IMG/VR virus record: IMGVR_UViG_3300029448_007074
Span: 1-40,230 of that record
Strand: one strand, 5' to 3'
Length of the DNA: 40,230 nucleotides
Source: a virus
The notes beneath the pieces are model-generated. The model was not told the origin of the DNA. It made no database searches and saw nothing but the letters and a program-made list of their open reading frames with translations. The stretch's first letter is position 1, and every line of letters begins with the position of its first letter. Position numbers and translations under genes: made by a program. Positions 31,872 to 40,230 of the stretch are shown in pieces.

Positions 31872-32526
31872 TACTTTTCCTTATTGTCATAAACATAGTA
31901 TTTTTGTCTATGTTGGGAAATAACTTAATTAATTTTTTAATTATTTTACCAGAAACAATATCTCCAGCTTGAACAACCCAAAATTTCTCATCAGTTAATA
32001 TCCCACCATCCAAAAACATAATATTCTCATTGTCTTTTTTTTGATTTAAAATATCAATATTATTAATTTTTTCAACTTTGATATTACAATTAGCAAATTT
32101 GTATTCTGAATTTTTATCTTCTATCCAAAGACAATCTTCTTGTTTAGGTGTTTCAAAAGTACTATCTTCATATGGTTTACCTTCTCTACCATATTTATCT
32201 TCTAACCTAACTAAATCGTGCTTATCAACAGGTGTTTCTATTTCAAAAACAAATGCACCATTCTCTGATATAGCTTTTGTGGAATGAAATAAACCTTTTC
32301 TAATCATTGTTTTGGACACGGGTTTTAATTTATTAGAGTTTCCTAAAAATGAAACTTCAGCTTCACCATCTAAAAGAATTAAACCAGTAGTTTTATTTGG
32401 ATGACAATGCATTGATGTTTGTTGGCCTTCAGCAATATATAAGAACCAAAGACCAACTTTATCATTTTCATATGCCAAATACTCATAACCCCACGGCTTT
32501 TTTACGATAGTTTTATCGTATGACAT
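31864..32526 (-). CDS. Cupin protein, mannose-6-P-isomerase-like
   Basis: 220 aa. KKPWGYEYLAYEND followed by TSMHCHPNKTTGLILLDG (metal-binding His pair) resembles the cupin domain of type II mannose-6-phosphate isomerase and related capsule enzymes. A C-terminal 90-residue part looks like a degenerate second domain. Overlap with the HAD gene supports co-translation. Exact reaction unknown. Confidence 0.78.
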   Translation of the reverse strand: MSYDKTIVKKPWGYEYLAYENDKVGLWFLYIAEGQQTSMHCHPNKTTGLILLDGEAEVSFLGNSNKLKPVSKTMIRKGLFHSTKAISENGAFVFEIETPVDKHDLVRLEDKYGREGKPYEDSTFETPKQEDCLWIEDKNSEYKFANCNIKVEKINNIDILNQKKDNENIMFLDGGILTDEKFWVVQAGDIVSGKIIKKLIKLFPNIDKNTMFMTIRKSND

Positions 32527-32528
32527 AA

Positions 32529-33062
32529 TTAATTCCTTGCGTTGTAAATATCAAATGCAGCTAACATCCATTGTCCCATCCACTTATAATGTGGACAAGT
32601 AACAAGGTTGTTTGACACAACTGCTGGAGCATCTACAAAATTACCACCTGAATTAATTAAATCATCTTTAATACTATAATAACCTGAAACATTACGGCCC
32701 TCTGTTATCTTTGCAGATATTAACATTTGTCCACCGTGACATATACATGCTATAGTTTTATCTTTATCGTTCCAATCACTAATAAAATCTAAAACTTGTT
32801 GTTCTTGTCTTAGTTTTTCTAATGATTTAACACCACCTGGAATAATCAATAAATCATACTCATTCATTATACTATCATAATCAGTATGTAATTCATCAAC
32901 CGTTCGTGTACTTTCCATATAAGTTCCAAGAATACCAAAGATTTTTCCTTTGACATTTGACATAATGTCAACTTCAAAACCTTCTTCTAAAACTCTATAA
33001 TATGGATAAATAACTTCGTGGTCTTGATACTTTTCCCAAGTAACTATTAGTGCTTTTTTCAT
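32529..33062 (-). CDS. DJ-1/PfpI-family protein
   Basis: 177 aa. LLIIPGGVKSLEKL and IACICHGGQMLISA, where Cys108-His109 forms the nucleophile elbow, are those of the DJ-1/PfpI superfamily (glyoxalase III, proteases, chaperones). ATG at 33062. It lies 11 nt from the RmlC-like gene and 2 nt from the cupin gene. Removal of reactive dicarbonyls produced by the pathway is a possible role. Confidence 0.85.
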   Translation of the reverse strand: MKKALIVTWEKYQDHEVIYPYYRVLEEGFEVDIMSNVKGKIFGILGTYMESTRTVDELHTDYDSIMNEYDLLIIPGGVKSLEKLRQEQQVLDFISDWNDKDKTIACICHGGQMLISAKITEGRNVSGYYSIKDDLINSGGNFVDAPAVVSNNLVTCPHYKWMGQWMLAAFDIYNARN

Positions 33063-33073
33063 TTACTACTCTC

Positions 33074-33553
33074 CTATTTATCTCGTTGTTGTAAAATTGG
33101 ATTGGTTATTGGCCAATCTATGTTTAATCTTTTATCATTCCATTTAATTGAAAATTGGTCTTCTACATCAGGATACCTTCCATCATACGACCATTTATAA
33201 CTAAAAACTGAATCTTTACTTAATACTAAAAAACCATTACCTACACCTGGAGGTATTAAAACCATTTTTCTTTTTCTATCATCTAATATCATACTCTGAT
33301 GTTGTAAATATGTTTTTGAATCTTTTCTGTTATCTACTAATATAAAGAACAATTGGCCATATAAACAAGTAATTAATTTAAAAGATTTAAAATCTCCGTG
33401 AATACCTCTTAAAACATTTTTTCTCGATGTGGAAACTTTATCGTGATTAAACTCTACATTATATGGAAATTCATCTTTTTTCCAAGTTGTCCATAAATCA
33501 CCTCTAAAATCTGTGAATATATCTGGCTCTATTATTTTCACACCATTAATCAA
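33074..33553 (-). CDS. RmlC-like sugar 3,5-epimerase
   Basis: 159 aa. FTDFRGDLWTTW, VLRGIHGD (catalytic His52) and PPGVGNGFLVLS match dTDP-4-dehydrorhamnose 3,5-epimerase-type cupins. The start is TTG at 33553 overlapping the upstream TGA (TTGA); a GTG at 33541 is the alternative. No rmlA, rmlB or rmlD is nearby, so the substrate is likely another 4-keto-6-deoxysugar made in the island. Confidence 0.85.
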   Translation of the reverse strand: MINGVKIIEPDIFTDFRGDLWTTWKKDEFPYNVEFNHDKVSTSRKNVLRGIHGDFKSFKLITCLYGQLFFILVDNRKDSKTYLQHQSMILDDRKRKMVLIPPGVGNGFLVLSKDSVFSYKWSYDGRYPDVEDQFSIKWNDKRLNIDWPITNPILQQRDK

Positions 33554-34617
33554 GACATAAACTCTCTTTCAAATACTTTCCTAACAGACTTAAACCCTCC
33601 AATTTCGTTTACTGTTTCCCAAGCATGTTGAATTGCTTCAAATCTAGCATTCTCGTCTTCAAAATATTTTACAAAAATTTCTTCTAATTTGTTTAAATCA
33701 CAAGTCGCAGTTTCAGGATATAAAAACTGATGTGAATCATTTTCACCACCTATATTAATAGAACCAACAGCAGCTACTTGTTTACATTGTTGTCCAGGTT
33801 GAGTTTTCAGTGGGTCTAAATTAAAATGATAAAGATGTGGACTCCACAAACTTACAAAATCGTGGCTAGACATATAATCAAACGGTTTATCATTATAAAT
33901 AGGTTTGTGGTACACAGGTAAATTATATTTATTACCAATATATTTAGCAAAATCCATCGTATTACTTCTTCTATGATGTTGATGTGGTGTATAGACAAAA
34001 ATAGAATTTGACTTTTCATTACTATAATATTTATCAAAAACATATTCAAGGTTTGTTGGTCCTGGTGTATAGACTATTTGTTTGTTTATATTATTTTGTA
34101 ACTCAGTTAGATAAGGTATTTTAGAATAATAACCATTTGGAATTGAAGGTACTTTTACAAAATCACAATCATTAAAAAACTTGATTCTATTTATTGGTCT
34201 TTCTGGTCTAACTTGTCTATGAGCAGCTTCATTTGGACCCAAAACCATCGGTCCTGAATTAAAATTTGGTTCTACTTCTTTTACAAAACCTACTATTCTC
34301 GCATTAGGAAATCTTTTTCTGATACTATTTACTGAATATTTTTCATAGTTTTCATTCATCATCCCCACTCTCTCATTTGCATAAAGAACTAAATCAACCT
34401 CTGGATCGTAGGGTGGAACTCCATCGTACTCTGCTAAATTTAAAAAATAAGAACCTTCCCAAAGGAATGGATAAACAGGACCTTGTAAAAAACATTCAGG
34501 TGAAATAGCGTGTTTATACATATAAGGTTTATTTGTTTTAAAAGATGTAGCTATTCCATCTTTTATATAAAAAGACTCTATGTTAGAAGTGTAGTCCCAA
34601 ATTTCAACAAATTTCAT
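33550..34617 (-). CDS. Putative GT-B glycosyltransferase
   Basis: 355 aa. The C-terminal part has IFVYTPHQHHRRSNTMDF at the start of a second Rossmann half and then VAAVGSINIGGENDSHQFLYPE, with a following helix rich in Ala and Glu, the layout of a GT4-like donor site. The N-terminal half has no clear motif. ATG at 34617 with a 4-nt gap from the upstream GT2. Family moderate. Confidence 0.55.
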   Translation of the reverse strand: MKFVEIWDYTSNIESFYIKDGIATSFKTNKPYMYKHAISPECFLQGPVYPFLWEGSYFLNLAEYDGVPPYDPEVDLVLYANERVGMMNENYEKYSVNSIRKRFPNARIVGFVKEVEPNFNSGPMVLGPNEAAHRQVRPERPINRIKFFNDCDFVKVPSIPNGYYSKIPYLTELQNNINKQIVYTPGPTNLEYVFDKYYSNEKSNSIFVYTPHQHHRRSNTMDFAKYIGNKYNLPVYHKPIYNDKPFDYMSSHDFVSLWSPHLYHFNLDPLKTQPGQQCKQVAAVGSINIGGENDSHQFLYPETATCDLNKLEEIFVKYFEDENARFEAIQHAWETVNEIGGFKSVRKVFEREFMS

Positions 34618-34621
34618 TTAC

Positions 34622-35242
34622 TTATATCCCATTATAAAATTCATTTTGTTTTACTTGTCTATCAATTGTTTTAGGATGATAGAATGAAAATTGTTCCTCT
34701 GCTGGTAAATAAGTATGTTCTTTATATCCTGTTAACACTTCATGTACTTTATTTTTCCATAATATGTTTGGACGATTTCTCCATATTCTACCTTGATAGT
34801 CAGGATAATTTACCCAACCCTTTTCATTTACATTCCAACCCCATTTATTAATATGTTCTTGTGTAATACCATCAACCGTATTTACTCTTGGCACCCAATA
34901 TAAATCTATCGTTGGGTTAGCATCTAATATGTCTTTTATATTTAACATAAAAAATTTGTGTGGTATTTCATCAGCATCTATATTAATAATATAATCACCA
35001 GAACACATACGAGTCAAGTAATTTTTTTGCCCACCATAATCTTTTAATAAATGTCTTTGTTCAAAAGTCATTTCGTGCATGGATGTCATTACATCTAATA
35101 TTTCAATTGTTTTTTTATTGTCTGAATAATCGTCAAGAATTACTATCTCGTCTTCTTCGTCTTTATATTTGACTAAAAATTCAAGTAACTTTTGTAATGA
35201 TTTATCTTCATTGTGAGTCAATATACTATAACTTATTTTCAT
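34622..35242 (-). CDS. Family 2 glycosyltransferase (WaaE-like)
   Basis: 206 aa. ISYSILTHNEDKSLQKLL, VILDDYSDN and INIDADEIP, with the DAD metal-binding motif, define a GT2. The later WKNKVHEVLTGYK is seen in WaaE/KdtX-like LPS core glycosyltransferases. At 206 aa it is short but complete. First gene of the island; ATG at 35242 follows the 162-aa gene by 7 nt. Confidence 0.85.
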   Translation of the reverse strand: MKISYSILTHNEDKSLQKLLEFLVKYKDEEDEIVILDDYSDNKKTIEILDVMTSMHEMTFEQRHLLKDYGGQKNYLTRMCSGDYIINIDADEIPHKFFMLNIKDILDANPTIDLYWVPRVNTVDGITQEHINKWGWNVNEKGWVNYPDYQGRIWRNRPNILWKNKVHEVLTGYKEHTYLPAEEQFSFYHPKTIDRQVKQNEFYNGI

Positions 35243-35249
35243 TTATAAC

Positions 35250-35738
35250 CTATTTTTTTAAATTTTCATAAATTTTTGATAAAGATTTTGATTTAAACTG
35301 ATATTTTATTTGTTTAGCTGTTTTTACTTTTTTGTATTTAAAAGTGCGCCAACAATCAAATCTATTAAGTAGTTTAGTTTTAATAAAAGGTTTAAAAATT
35401 ACAATTGGTCTTACACCGATATTCTCCTCCTCATATAAATTTAATTTTGGAAACTTTGTTTCTTTATCTAACTCCCAACCTACTTTTGTAAATATTCTTT
35501 CGAAAAGTTTTTCAATCTCTGTATGTGGGAGATAATTTAAATTTAAACCACTAAAACTTTTTTTATCATCTGTAGCAAACTCATTAGTATCCATAACTAA
35601 AACTAATGGACGACTTGGATTTTCATTTTCATCTCTATAATTAAATTCAACAACCATACCACTTTTTATTTGTAACTTTGGTATTGATTTTACATCCTTT
35701 TGACTTGAATAAAATCTTCTATGTCTTGAATTTTTCAC
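35250..35738 (-). CDS. Conserved phage protein, SH3-like, function unknown
   Basis: 162 aa starting at GTG 35738, overlapping the upstream TAG (TAGTG). SGMVVEFNYRDEN, RPLVLVMDTNEF and FSGLNLNYLPHTEIEKL match a family I recall from marine T4-like phages without a known role. A basic C-terminal tail (KKVKTAKQIKYQFKSKS) may bind nucleic acid. It marks the boundary between the glycan island and ordinary phage genes. Confidence 0.6.
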   Translation of the reverse strand: MKNSRHRRFYSSQKDVKSIPKLQIKSGMVVEFNYRDENENPSRPLVLVMDTNEFATDDKKSFSGLNLNYLPHTEIEKLFERIFTKVGWELDKETKFPKLNLYEEENIGVRPIVIFKPFIKTKLLNRFDCWRTFKYKKVKTAKQIKYQFKSKSLSKIYENLKK

Positions 35739-36196
35739 TAATCACCACCTTGAGATTGTTTTTTTAATGATTCATTAACTGTTGTCATACCTTCAAGAAA
35801 TAAATCATAAATAACAGCATTGTCTGTATCTATTTTTTTGTCATAAAACTTTCCTGGAGAACTTGGATTTGGATATTTTTTTCTTTCTTCCTCTGGTATT
35901 TCAACCATTGGTGCAAAAGCCCACTTCATCTCTTTTTTTATATTGGTAGGATACAACATACCAATTGGTAATGTGATTATACTCGGAATCCAAATATGCC
36001 CATTTTTTTCTTTAGCCCAATTCTTCATATCCTCACCAAGTTTTTGAAAGTCTTCATTTGTTTCTTTTATTCCCTTGAACTTAGTTGAAGTTGTATAACC
36101 ACAATTAATACACTGCATCACTTGAGCTTCCTCTGTTCCAGCAACATGTAGTGCTTTCTCTCCACACAAGAAACAATTACTTATTAAGTCTTTCAT
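35738..36196 (-). CDS. Zinc-ribbon phage protein, function unknown
   Basis: 152 aa. CFLCGEKA and CINCGYTT form a four-cysteine zinc ribbon at residues 8-33, followed by an all-alpha/beta acidic region with IWIPSIITLPIGMLYP. The ATGA overlap with the GT4 gene ties expression together. It resembles conserved marine myovirus proteins. Confidence 0.6.
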   Translation of the reverse strand: MKDLISNCFLCGEKALHVAGTEEAQVMQCINCGYTTSTKFKGIKETNEDFQKLGEDMKNWAKEKNGHIWIPSIITLPIGMLYPTNIKKEMKWAFAPMVEIPEEERKKYPNPSSPGKFYDKKIDTDNAVIYDLFLEGMTTVNESLKKQSQGGD

Positions 36197-37542
36197 ACTG
36201 TAACCTCATCAGCTACCTTTTTTAGTTTTGGTAATTTTATTTTGGGTGTTTCAGAACTACCGACTTTTTTTAATGTTGGTAATTTTATACCTACCTGTGA
36301 TGGTAATTTATTAATAATTGGTGAAATAATTTCATCAAGTTGTTCTGTCATTTTATTTAATGTAAACTTTTCTCTATTTACTTTCATTAGATTTATAGCT
36401 TTTTTCTTTACTTCATCGTAATTTTGAAAAGAATAATTCAAAGATTTATAAGCCTGTGTTTCATTTACATTAAACCACTGTGATTCAGGTATAATTATAT
36501 CTTTCCATACCAAAGATTTAGGGACTTGTTTTAATTCACCACCTAATAACATCGAATTTGAATCAGATAAGAAATCTAAATGACCACTCCAATTAGTAGC
36601 TATAACAGGTAATCCAGTCATTGTCGCTTCAAGTAATGGTCTTCCAAATCCTTCCCCATGAGTTAATGACACAAAAGCTTTAATTTTTGGGTGATTATAT
36701 AATTTATTAATTTCTTCATCTGAAAGAGACCCATGCAATAAATAAACATTTGGTAAATTCCAATCTGATGGGAATCTTGATTTAACATCTTTTATTTTTG
36801 CTAAACAATCTTCTCTATCTAATATAGAAAATCCCGCACCATTTGTTTTTAGTATCAATGCAGGTTGTTTTTCTTTATTCGCAAATGATTCATAAAATAT
36901 TTTAATTAATTTAGCTATGTCTTTTCTGTCCTCACCATAACCACCTTTAGTCCACTGACCAATATGTAAAAAACAAAAATCTTCGTTAATATTATCCACC
37001 AAATTTAAACTAACATTATTAATTGGTTTGTAAATATCCTCATTAGCACCTTCAAATAAAGTTTCAATTGGTTTTTCTAATTTCAACTCACCAATTTTTT
37101 GTTGTTTACCATCTGGTGCTTGTTGTATTTTTTCATAAAGAGCATCAACAAACCCTTTTTTAGAATGTTCTGATGGAACAAGAACTAAATCCATTTTATT
37201 ACAACCCTCTATCCAAGCATTTGAAACAGCTGTTGTTTCAATACCAGCGGTTATACCGATGTTAACTTTTCCCCATTGTTGAAACTCATTTGGTATTCTA
37301 ATATCAACATATACATCAGGTTGTCTGTCCATTTTTGGTTCTTTTAAGATACAATTAATAATATTTTTATCATTATCATTATTTTCATCAAGAGCATTTC
37401 TTGGACATTCTCCCCAGGGAACGTCTTGTATTTTAATTTCATATTTATTATGTTTAATGAAAGAACGAACTAAATCTCTAGCGTGGTCACCATATCCACT
37501 TCGTGATGAAACAGGTGCACATATTAACATTAATTTTTTCAT
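36193..37542 (-). CDS. GT4-type glycosyltransferase with repeat tail
   Basis: 449 aa from ATG 37542 (overlaps the upstream TAA; a GGAGG site sits 7 nt before). CAPVSSRSGYGDHARDL is the donor-side glycine loop, GQWTKGGYGEDRKD and LTHGEGFGRPLLEA (EGFGRPxxE) the nucleotide-sugar pocket. The last 35 residues contain the repeat IKLPTLKKV / IKLPKLKKV separated by 9 residues, which may be a basic binding tail. It stands with the next GT outside the main island. Confidence 0.83.
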   Translation of the reverse strand: MKKLMLICAPVSSRSGYGDHARDLVRSFIKHNKYEIKIQDVPWGECPRNALDENNDNDKNIINCILKEPKMDRQPDVYVDIRIPNEFQQWGKVNIGITAGIETTAVSNAWIEGCNKMDLVLVPSEHSKKGFVDALYEKIQQAPDGKQQKIGELKLEKPIETLFEGANEDIYKPINNVSLNLVDNINEDFCFLHIGQWTKGGYGEDRKDIAKLIKIFYESFANKEKQPALILKTNGAGFSILDREDCLAKIKDVKSRFPSDWNLPNVYLLHGSLSDEEINKLYNHPKIKAFVSLTHGEGFGRPLLEATMTGLPVIATNWSGHLDFLSDSNSMLLGGELKQVPKSLVWKDIIIPESQWFNVNETQAYKSLNYSFQNYDEVKKKAINLMKVNREKFTLNKMTEQLDEIISPIINKLPSQVGIKLPTLKKVGSSETPKIKLPKLKKVADEVTV

Positions 37543-38951
37543 TACACTACCTCCAATGTATATTTTTCTCTTGGTTTCCATTTTTCAAATGTAGTATCTA
37601 TATTTTTAATAAATGATTCTGATAAATGTTTACCAGTCATTCTTGACTCATCACCTTGAACCCATTGTCTTCCAACCTCACCACATCGTTTTCGTTCTTC
37701 TGGCCCTACATTATACCATTCTAATAATGATTCACCAGCATCTTCATAACTACACCTATCATCAAAAATATATGGTGTCATTGGTGAACCTTGACAACTT
37801 ATATTACTTGGAAACACAGGTTTAACCCATTCTCCATGTTCTTTATAAGTTCCTCTGTGATTAGATTGTAGTTCAACATAATCTTCAGCAGTTAGATAAT
37901 CACCTTCTATATATTTACCATCTTGACCGTGAACTCCATCTTTTTTAAATCCACATTGGTCTTGTAATCCACCAGTTACATTAACCACGATAACTCCACC
38001 CGTATGTAACATCTCACAACTACCTAATCCGAATCCTTCATTGGAAGCCATATTGATATATACATCACAAGAGTTAAAAATCCAATTCATTTCTTCATCA
38101 TTAAAAGCACCAGCACAATTATCGTGAGTAAATATTACTGGATACTCGGGTAAGAGTGTTTTACAAACAGCTCTCATATCAGTGCCATTAGCATCACTTG
38201 GAGCTGCATGAAATACTAAACAACATTCTTTTCGTTGTTCAGGTGTTAATTTATCCATCATATGTTTGTAAGCTAATGCTACATCACCAGGTGATTTTCT
38301 TCTAATGTTACGATTTAGGAAAAGGATTTTAAATTTATATTTATCTAATCCATGTTTTTGTTCAAACTCTTTGAATTTAGTATCACCCTTATCTTCTATC
38401 TTGAATATTCTTTTGTTGGTGATACCATGTGGAACATAAGCTGTTTGCCAATCCTCATAATTATATTTAGAAAGTATTCTTTTATTAATACCATAAGTTT
38501 GTTTTGATATACTCATTAACATATCTGAACTTCTATAAAAATGTGTATTGTATAATGGGTCTGGAATATCATCCCAAATATTATAATACATAATAGGAAT
38601 GTTTTGTCTTATTTCATGTTCCATTTGATATAACCATACCCAAAATCTTGGATCTGTAAAGTGCATAATAGCATCTGGTTTTTCTACTTGCATTATTTGC
38701 CTTAATAAGTTTTGATTACCATATCCTGATATTGGATATAATTTTAAATATGCATCTTTGACACCCCAATCATTTTGAGCTGCTTTACTCATATCAATTA
38801 CTTTACCTTCTTCTGGATGTTTTACAGCTCCACCAATTTGACACCAATCATATTTATGTATTGTCCCCATTACAAATTCTTTTGATTGTGTAGCTATACC
38901 TGAATGCATTCGTAAGTCGTCTGCTAAAAGTAGTATTTTTTTCTTCGACAT
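37542..38951 (-). CDS. GT4-type glycosyltransferase
   Basis: 469 aa. LLADDLRMHSGIATQSKEFVM at the N-terminus, FLNRNIRRKSPGDVALA and NMASNEGFGLGSCEML (EGFGxGxxE) give the two halves of a GT-B enzyme. ATG at 38951 is preceded by AGGAG and AGG tracts. It overlaps the next GT by 1 nt. The pair may glycosylate virion protein, DNA or envelope; the sequence does not decide. Confidence 0.83.
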   Translation of the reverse strand: MSKKKILLLADDLRMHSGIATQSKEFVMGTIHKYDWCQIGGAVKHPEEGKVIDMSKAAQNDWGVKDAYLKLYPISGYGNQNLLRQIMQVEKPDAIMHFTDPRFWVWLYQMEHEIRQNIPIMYYNIWDDIPDPLYNTHFYRSSDMLMSISKQTYGINKRILSKYNYEDWQTAYVPHGITNKRIFKIEDKGDTKFKEFEQKHGLDKYKFKILFLNRNIRRKSPGDVALAYKHMMDKLTPEQRKECCLVFHAAPSDANGTDMRAVCKTLLPEYPVIFTHDNCAGAFNDEEMNWIFNSCDVYINMASNEGFGLGSCEMLHTGGVIVVNVTGGLQDQCGFKKDGVHGQDGKYIEGDYLTAEDYVELQSNHRGTYKEHGEWVKPVFPSNISCQGSPMTPYIFDDRCSYEDAGESLLEWYNVGPEERKRCGEVGRQWVQGDESRMTGKHLSESFIKNIDTTFEKWKPREKYTLEVV

Positions 38952-38968
38952 AACCTATTTTCTCCTAA

Positions 38969-39163
38969 TTAAAAGTTACTTCCGCTAACCGTTAAGTTAT
39001 CGTATGTTTCTATTTCTTCTCTAAATTTCTCATCTTGTAAAAATTTATCAACTGAACGATTTGTTAATTTTTGTAAAGTCATTTTTGTATTGACTGTGTT
39101 CAATTTGAATCTTTCATATAATGATTCTAATATTTTTACAGATGTTAGTTTTGTATTTTTCAT
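38969..39163 (-). CDS. Small ribbon-helix-helix-like protein
   Basis: 64 aa. LTSVKILESLYERFKLNTV followed by MTLQKLTNRSVDKFL recalls the strand-helix-helix of Arc/CopG-type DNA-binding proteins. A GGAG site is 7 nt before the ATG at 39163. It could be a phage transcription regulator. It follows a short AT-rich gap (39164-39214). Confidence 0.65.
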   Translation of the reverse strand: MKNTKLTSVKILESLYERFKLNTVNTKMTLQKLTNRSVDKFLQDEKFREEIETYDNLTVSGSNF

Positions 39164-39214
39164 AATTAATCTCCATCGTATTTACATATATAAATATATA
39201 TAAATATAAAAAAA

Positions 39215-39616
39215 CTATGAAATAATTATTCTTTTTTTATCTAATTTTTTAGCATAGTTTAATGTTGAAAATGTTCCATCTGATTGAACTCCTTCTGGAA
39301 TAAATGCAACTATGAAATCACTTGTTCCAGCTATAATCTTATTTCTCGCATGAAAGTTTCTAATGTTGTAAGGTTTTCCATATCTTGATGACGGCATTGT
39401 ACAATATAAATTATGTACATCGTGAAATGGTGGATACTCCTCGTATTGTAATCCAAGTTCTAATGCATATTTTTTAGCATATTTGTCAGCACCAGTCTTA
39501 CATCCACCACTAACTATAATTGTATCTGTTCCGTATTGTTCTTTGAGTTTGAATACAAAGTCTTTAATCTTCTTTTTATTCTCATATCTTCTACTCCCTA
39601 CGATTGCGACTTTCAT
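39215..39616 (-). CDS. SLOG/DprA-like Rossmann protein
   Basis: 133 aa. VAIVGSRRYENKKKI, IVSGGCKTGADKYAKKY and FIVAFIPEGVQSDGT match the DUF2493/YspA group of the SLOG superfamily, small nucleotide or nucleotide-derivative binders. ATG at 39616 overlaps the nuclease gene's stop. Role in the phage unknown; SLOG proteins can sense signalling nucleotides in defence systems. Confidence 0.7.
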   Translation of the reverse strand: MKVAIVGSRRYENKKKIKDFVFKLKEQYGTDTIIVSGGCKTGADKYAKKYALELGLQYEEYPPFHDVHNLYCTMPSSRYGKPYNIRNFHARNKIIAGTSDFIVAFIPEGVQSDGTFSTLNYAKKLDKKRIIIS

Positions 39617-40230
39617 TACACTCCCACACTACAGTGTTCTGTTTTTCTAAACTCACACCATTTACAAGCTTTCTTACTTGGTGTTGGAATGATATTCTCT
39701 GATACTTTGTTCCCATCATTATCAAATGCTAAATCTAAGAATGTATTTAATCTTTTAGCTACCTTGTTCATACTCACAGTACCACTTGCCGGTGAGAACT
39801 TCTGTACTCTTTTCTGTGGAAACATAGCGTTTTCCCATAGTTTTCTTTTAACAATAAAGTATTCTACTTCTATCTTATCTATAGGATGATTGTATTGTTT
39901 TGAATAAAATTGTTTGTACAACAATAATTGTTGTGTTTTGTTCTCATCTTTTTTCATCCATTTATTCCAACCTTGTGTGGATGTCTTTATATCATAAATT
40001 GTTATTGTGTTGTGAAACTCATCTAATATCACTAAATCCAAGTAACCAATAATTTTAACATTTTTCTTTAAGTCCACTTCAATTGGAACTTCACAACCTA
40101 TAAGTTTATAACCTCTTTTACTAAAATAATCAGCTCTTCTCTTCTTAACAAAATCTAATATATTCACACCATCTTGAAAGAACTCTCTTAATTGTTCCAA
40201 TGTACAAGGTTCTTTACCCTCTTCTTCTTT
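39616..40230 (-). CDS. PD-(D/E)XK nuclease, 5' end beyond the window
   Basis: The frame is open through the right edge (204 residues visible), so the TTG at 40200 is not the true start. IIGYLDLVILDE and ITIYDIKTSTQG form the D...(D/E)xK core; ACKWCEFRKTEHC near the end gives three cysteines that, with an upstream Cys, may bind an iron-sulfur cluster as in Cas4 or AddB-like nucleases. It probably degrades or processes DNA. The N-terminus lies outside the window. Confidence 0.75.
   Translation of the reverse strand, partial: KEEEGKEPCTLEQLREFFQDGVNILDFVKKRRADYFSKRGYKLIGCEVPIEVDLKKNVKIIGYLDLVILDEFHNTITIYDIKTSTQGWNKWMKKDENKTQQLLLYKQFYSKQYNHPIDKIEVEYFIVKRKLWENAMFPQKRVQKFSPASGTVSMNKVAKRLNTFLDLAFDNDGNKVSENIIPTPSKKACKWCEFRKTEHCSVGV

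Noticed and set aside
33074-33553. Complete dTDP-rhamnose pathway
   Set aside because: Only an RmlC-like gene was found; RmlA, RmlB and RmlD signatures are absent from the window.
39189-39206. Two TATAAATA motifs 10 bp apart, T4-late-promoter-like
   Set aside because: They lie on the plus strand, and there is no plus-strand gene downstream to use them.
1-40230. CRISPR array, insertion sequence, integrase or attachment site
   Set aside because: No regular spaced repeats, transposase motif or inverted terminal repeats were seen; the only clear repeats are the regulatory modules.

Overview
The window looks like part of a lytic marine bacteriophage genome, most likely a large T4-like myovirus of an AT-rich marine bacterium. 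Every convincing protein gene, and the single tRNA, lies on the minus strand. Genes are packed with 1-30 nt overlaps (TAATG, ATGA, GTGA), many have strong AGGAG/GGAGG ribosome sites, and base composition is strongly AT-rich. Small phage-type genes flank a very large block of sugar and surface-glycan genes, a layout known from cyanophages such as P-SSM2. No capsid, tail or replication gene is visible, so taxonomy and host are inferences.

Layout in window coordinates (transcription runs right to left). (1) 1-5.1 kb: accessory region with a partial small gene, a DGQHR-type 591-aa protein bracketed by two copies of one regulatory module, a tRNA-Ala(UGC), a HExxH metallopeptidase, a frame-broken HNH endonuclease gene, a string of tiny genes, and a lipoprotein overlapped by a 45-aa lysine-rich gene. 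(2) 5.15-35.24 kb: an almost gapless 30-kb glycan island of 37 genes. (3) 35.25-36.2 kb: two small phage-type genes of unknown role. (4) 36.2-38.95 kb: two adjacent GT4-type glycosyltransferases. (5) 38.97 kb to the end: ribbon-helix-helix-like protein, SLOG-like protein and a PD-(D/E)XK nuclease that runs off the right edge.

The island makes biochemical sense as a factory for several unusual sugars. Ugd plus an epimerase suggests a uronate branch. Gmd, a DegT-fold enzyme with His where the PLP lysine should be (the ColD signature) and a fucose-synthase-like reductase suggest a GDP-3,6-dideoxyhexose (colitose-type) branch. A PfkB kinase, HAD phosphatase, cytidylyltransferase-fold enzyme and cupin resemble the ADP-heptose pathway. 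A two-subunit TPP enzyme (E1 alpha/beta-like) without E2/E3 sits beside a B12-binding radical SAM enzyme, three 2OG/Fe(II)-type oxygenases and an Mpo1-like protein, which could build carbon branches and hydroxylations. Eight or nine glycosyltransferases and two methyltransferase domains would assemble and cap the product. It could remodel the host envelope or decorate the virion; the sequence does not say which.

The most unusual items are: the twin regulatory modules, whose two conserved blocks are spaced 35 bp apart in one copy and 25 bp in the other (one helical turn difference); a Gfo/Idh/MocA-FAD oxidoreductase fusion; a tandem GT8-like pair in which one copy has lost its DxD motif and gained a methyltransferase domain; and the TPP-enzyme pair in a sugar operon.
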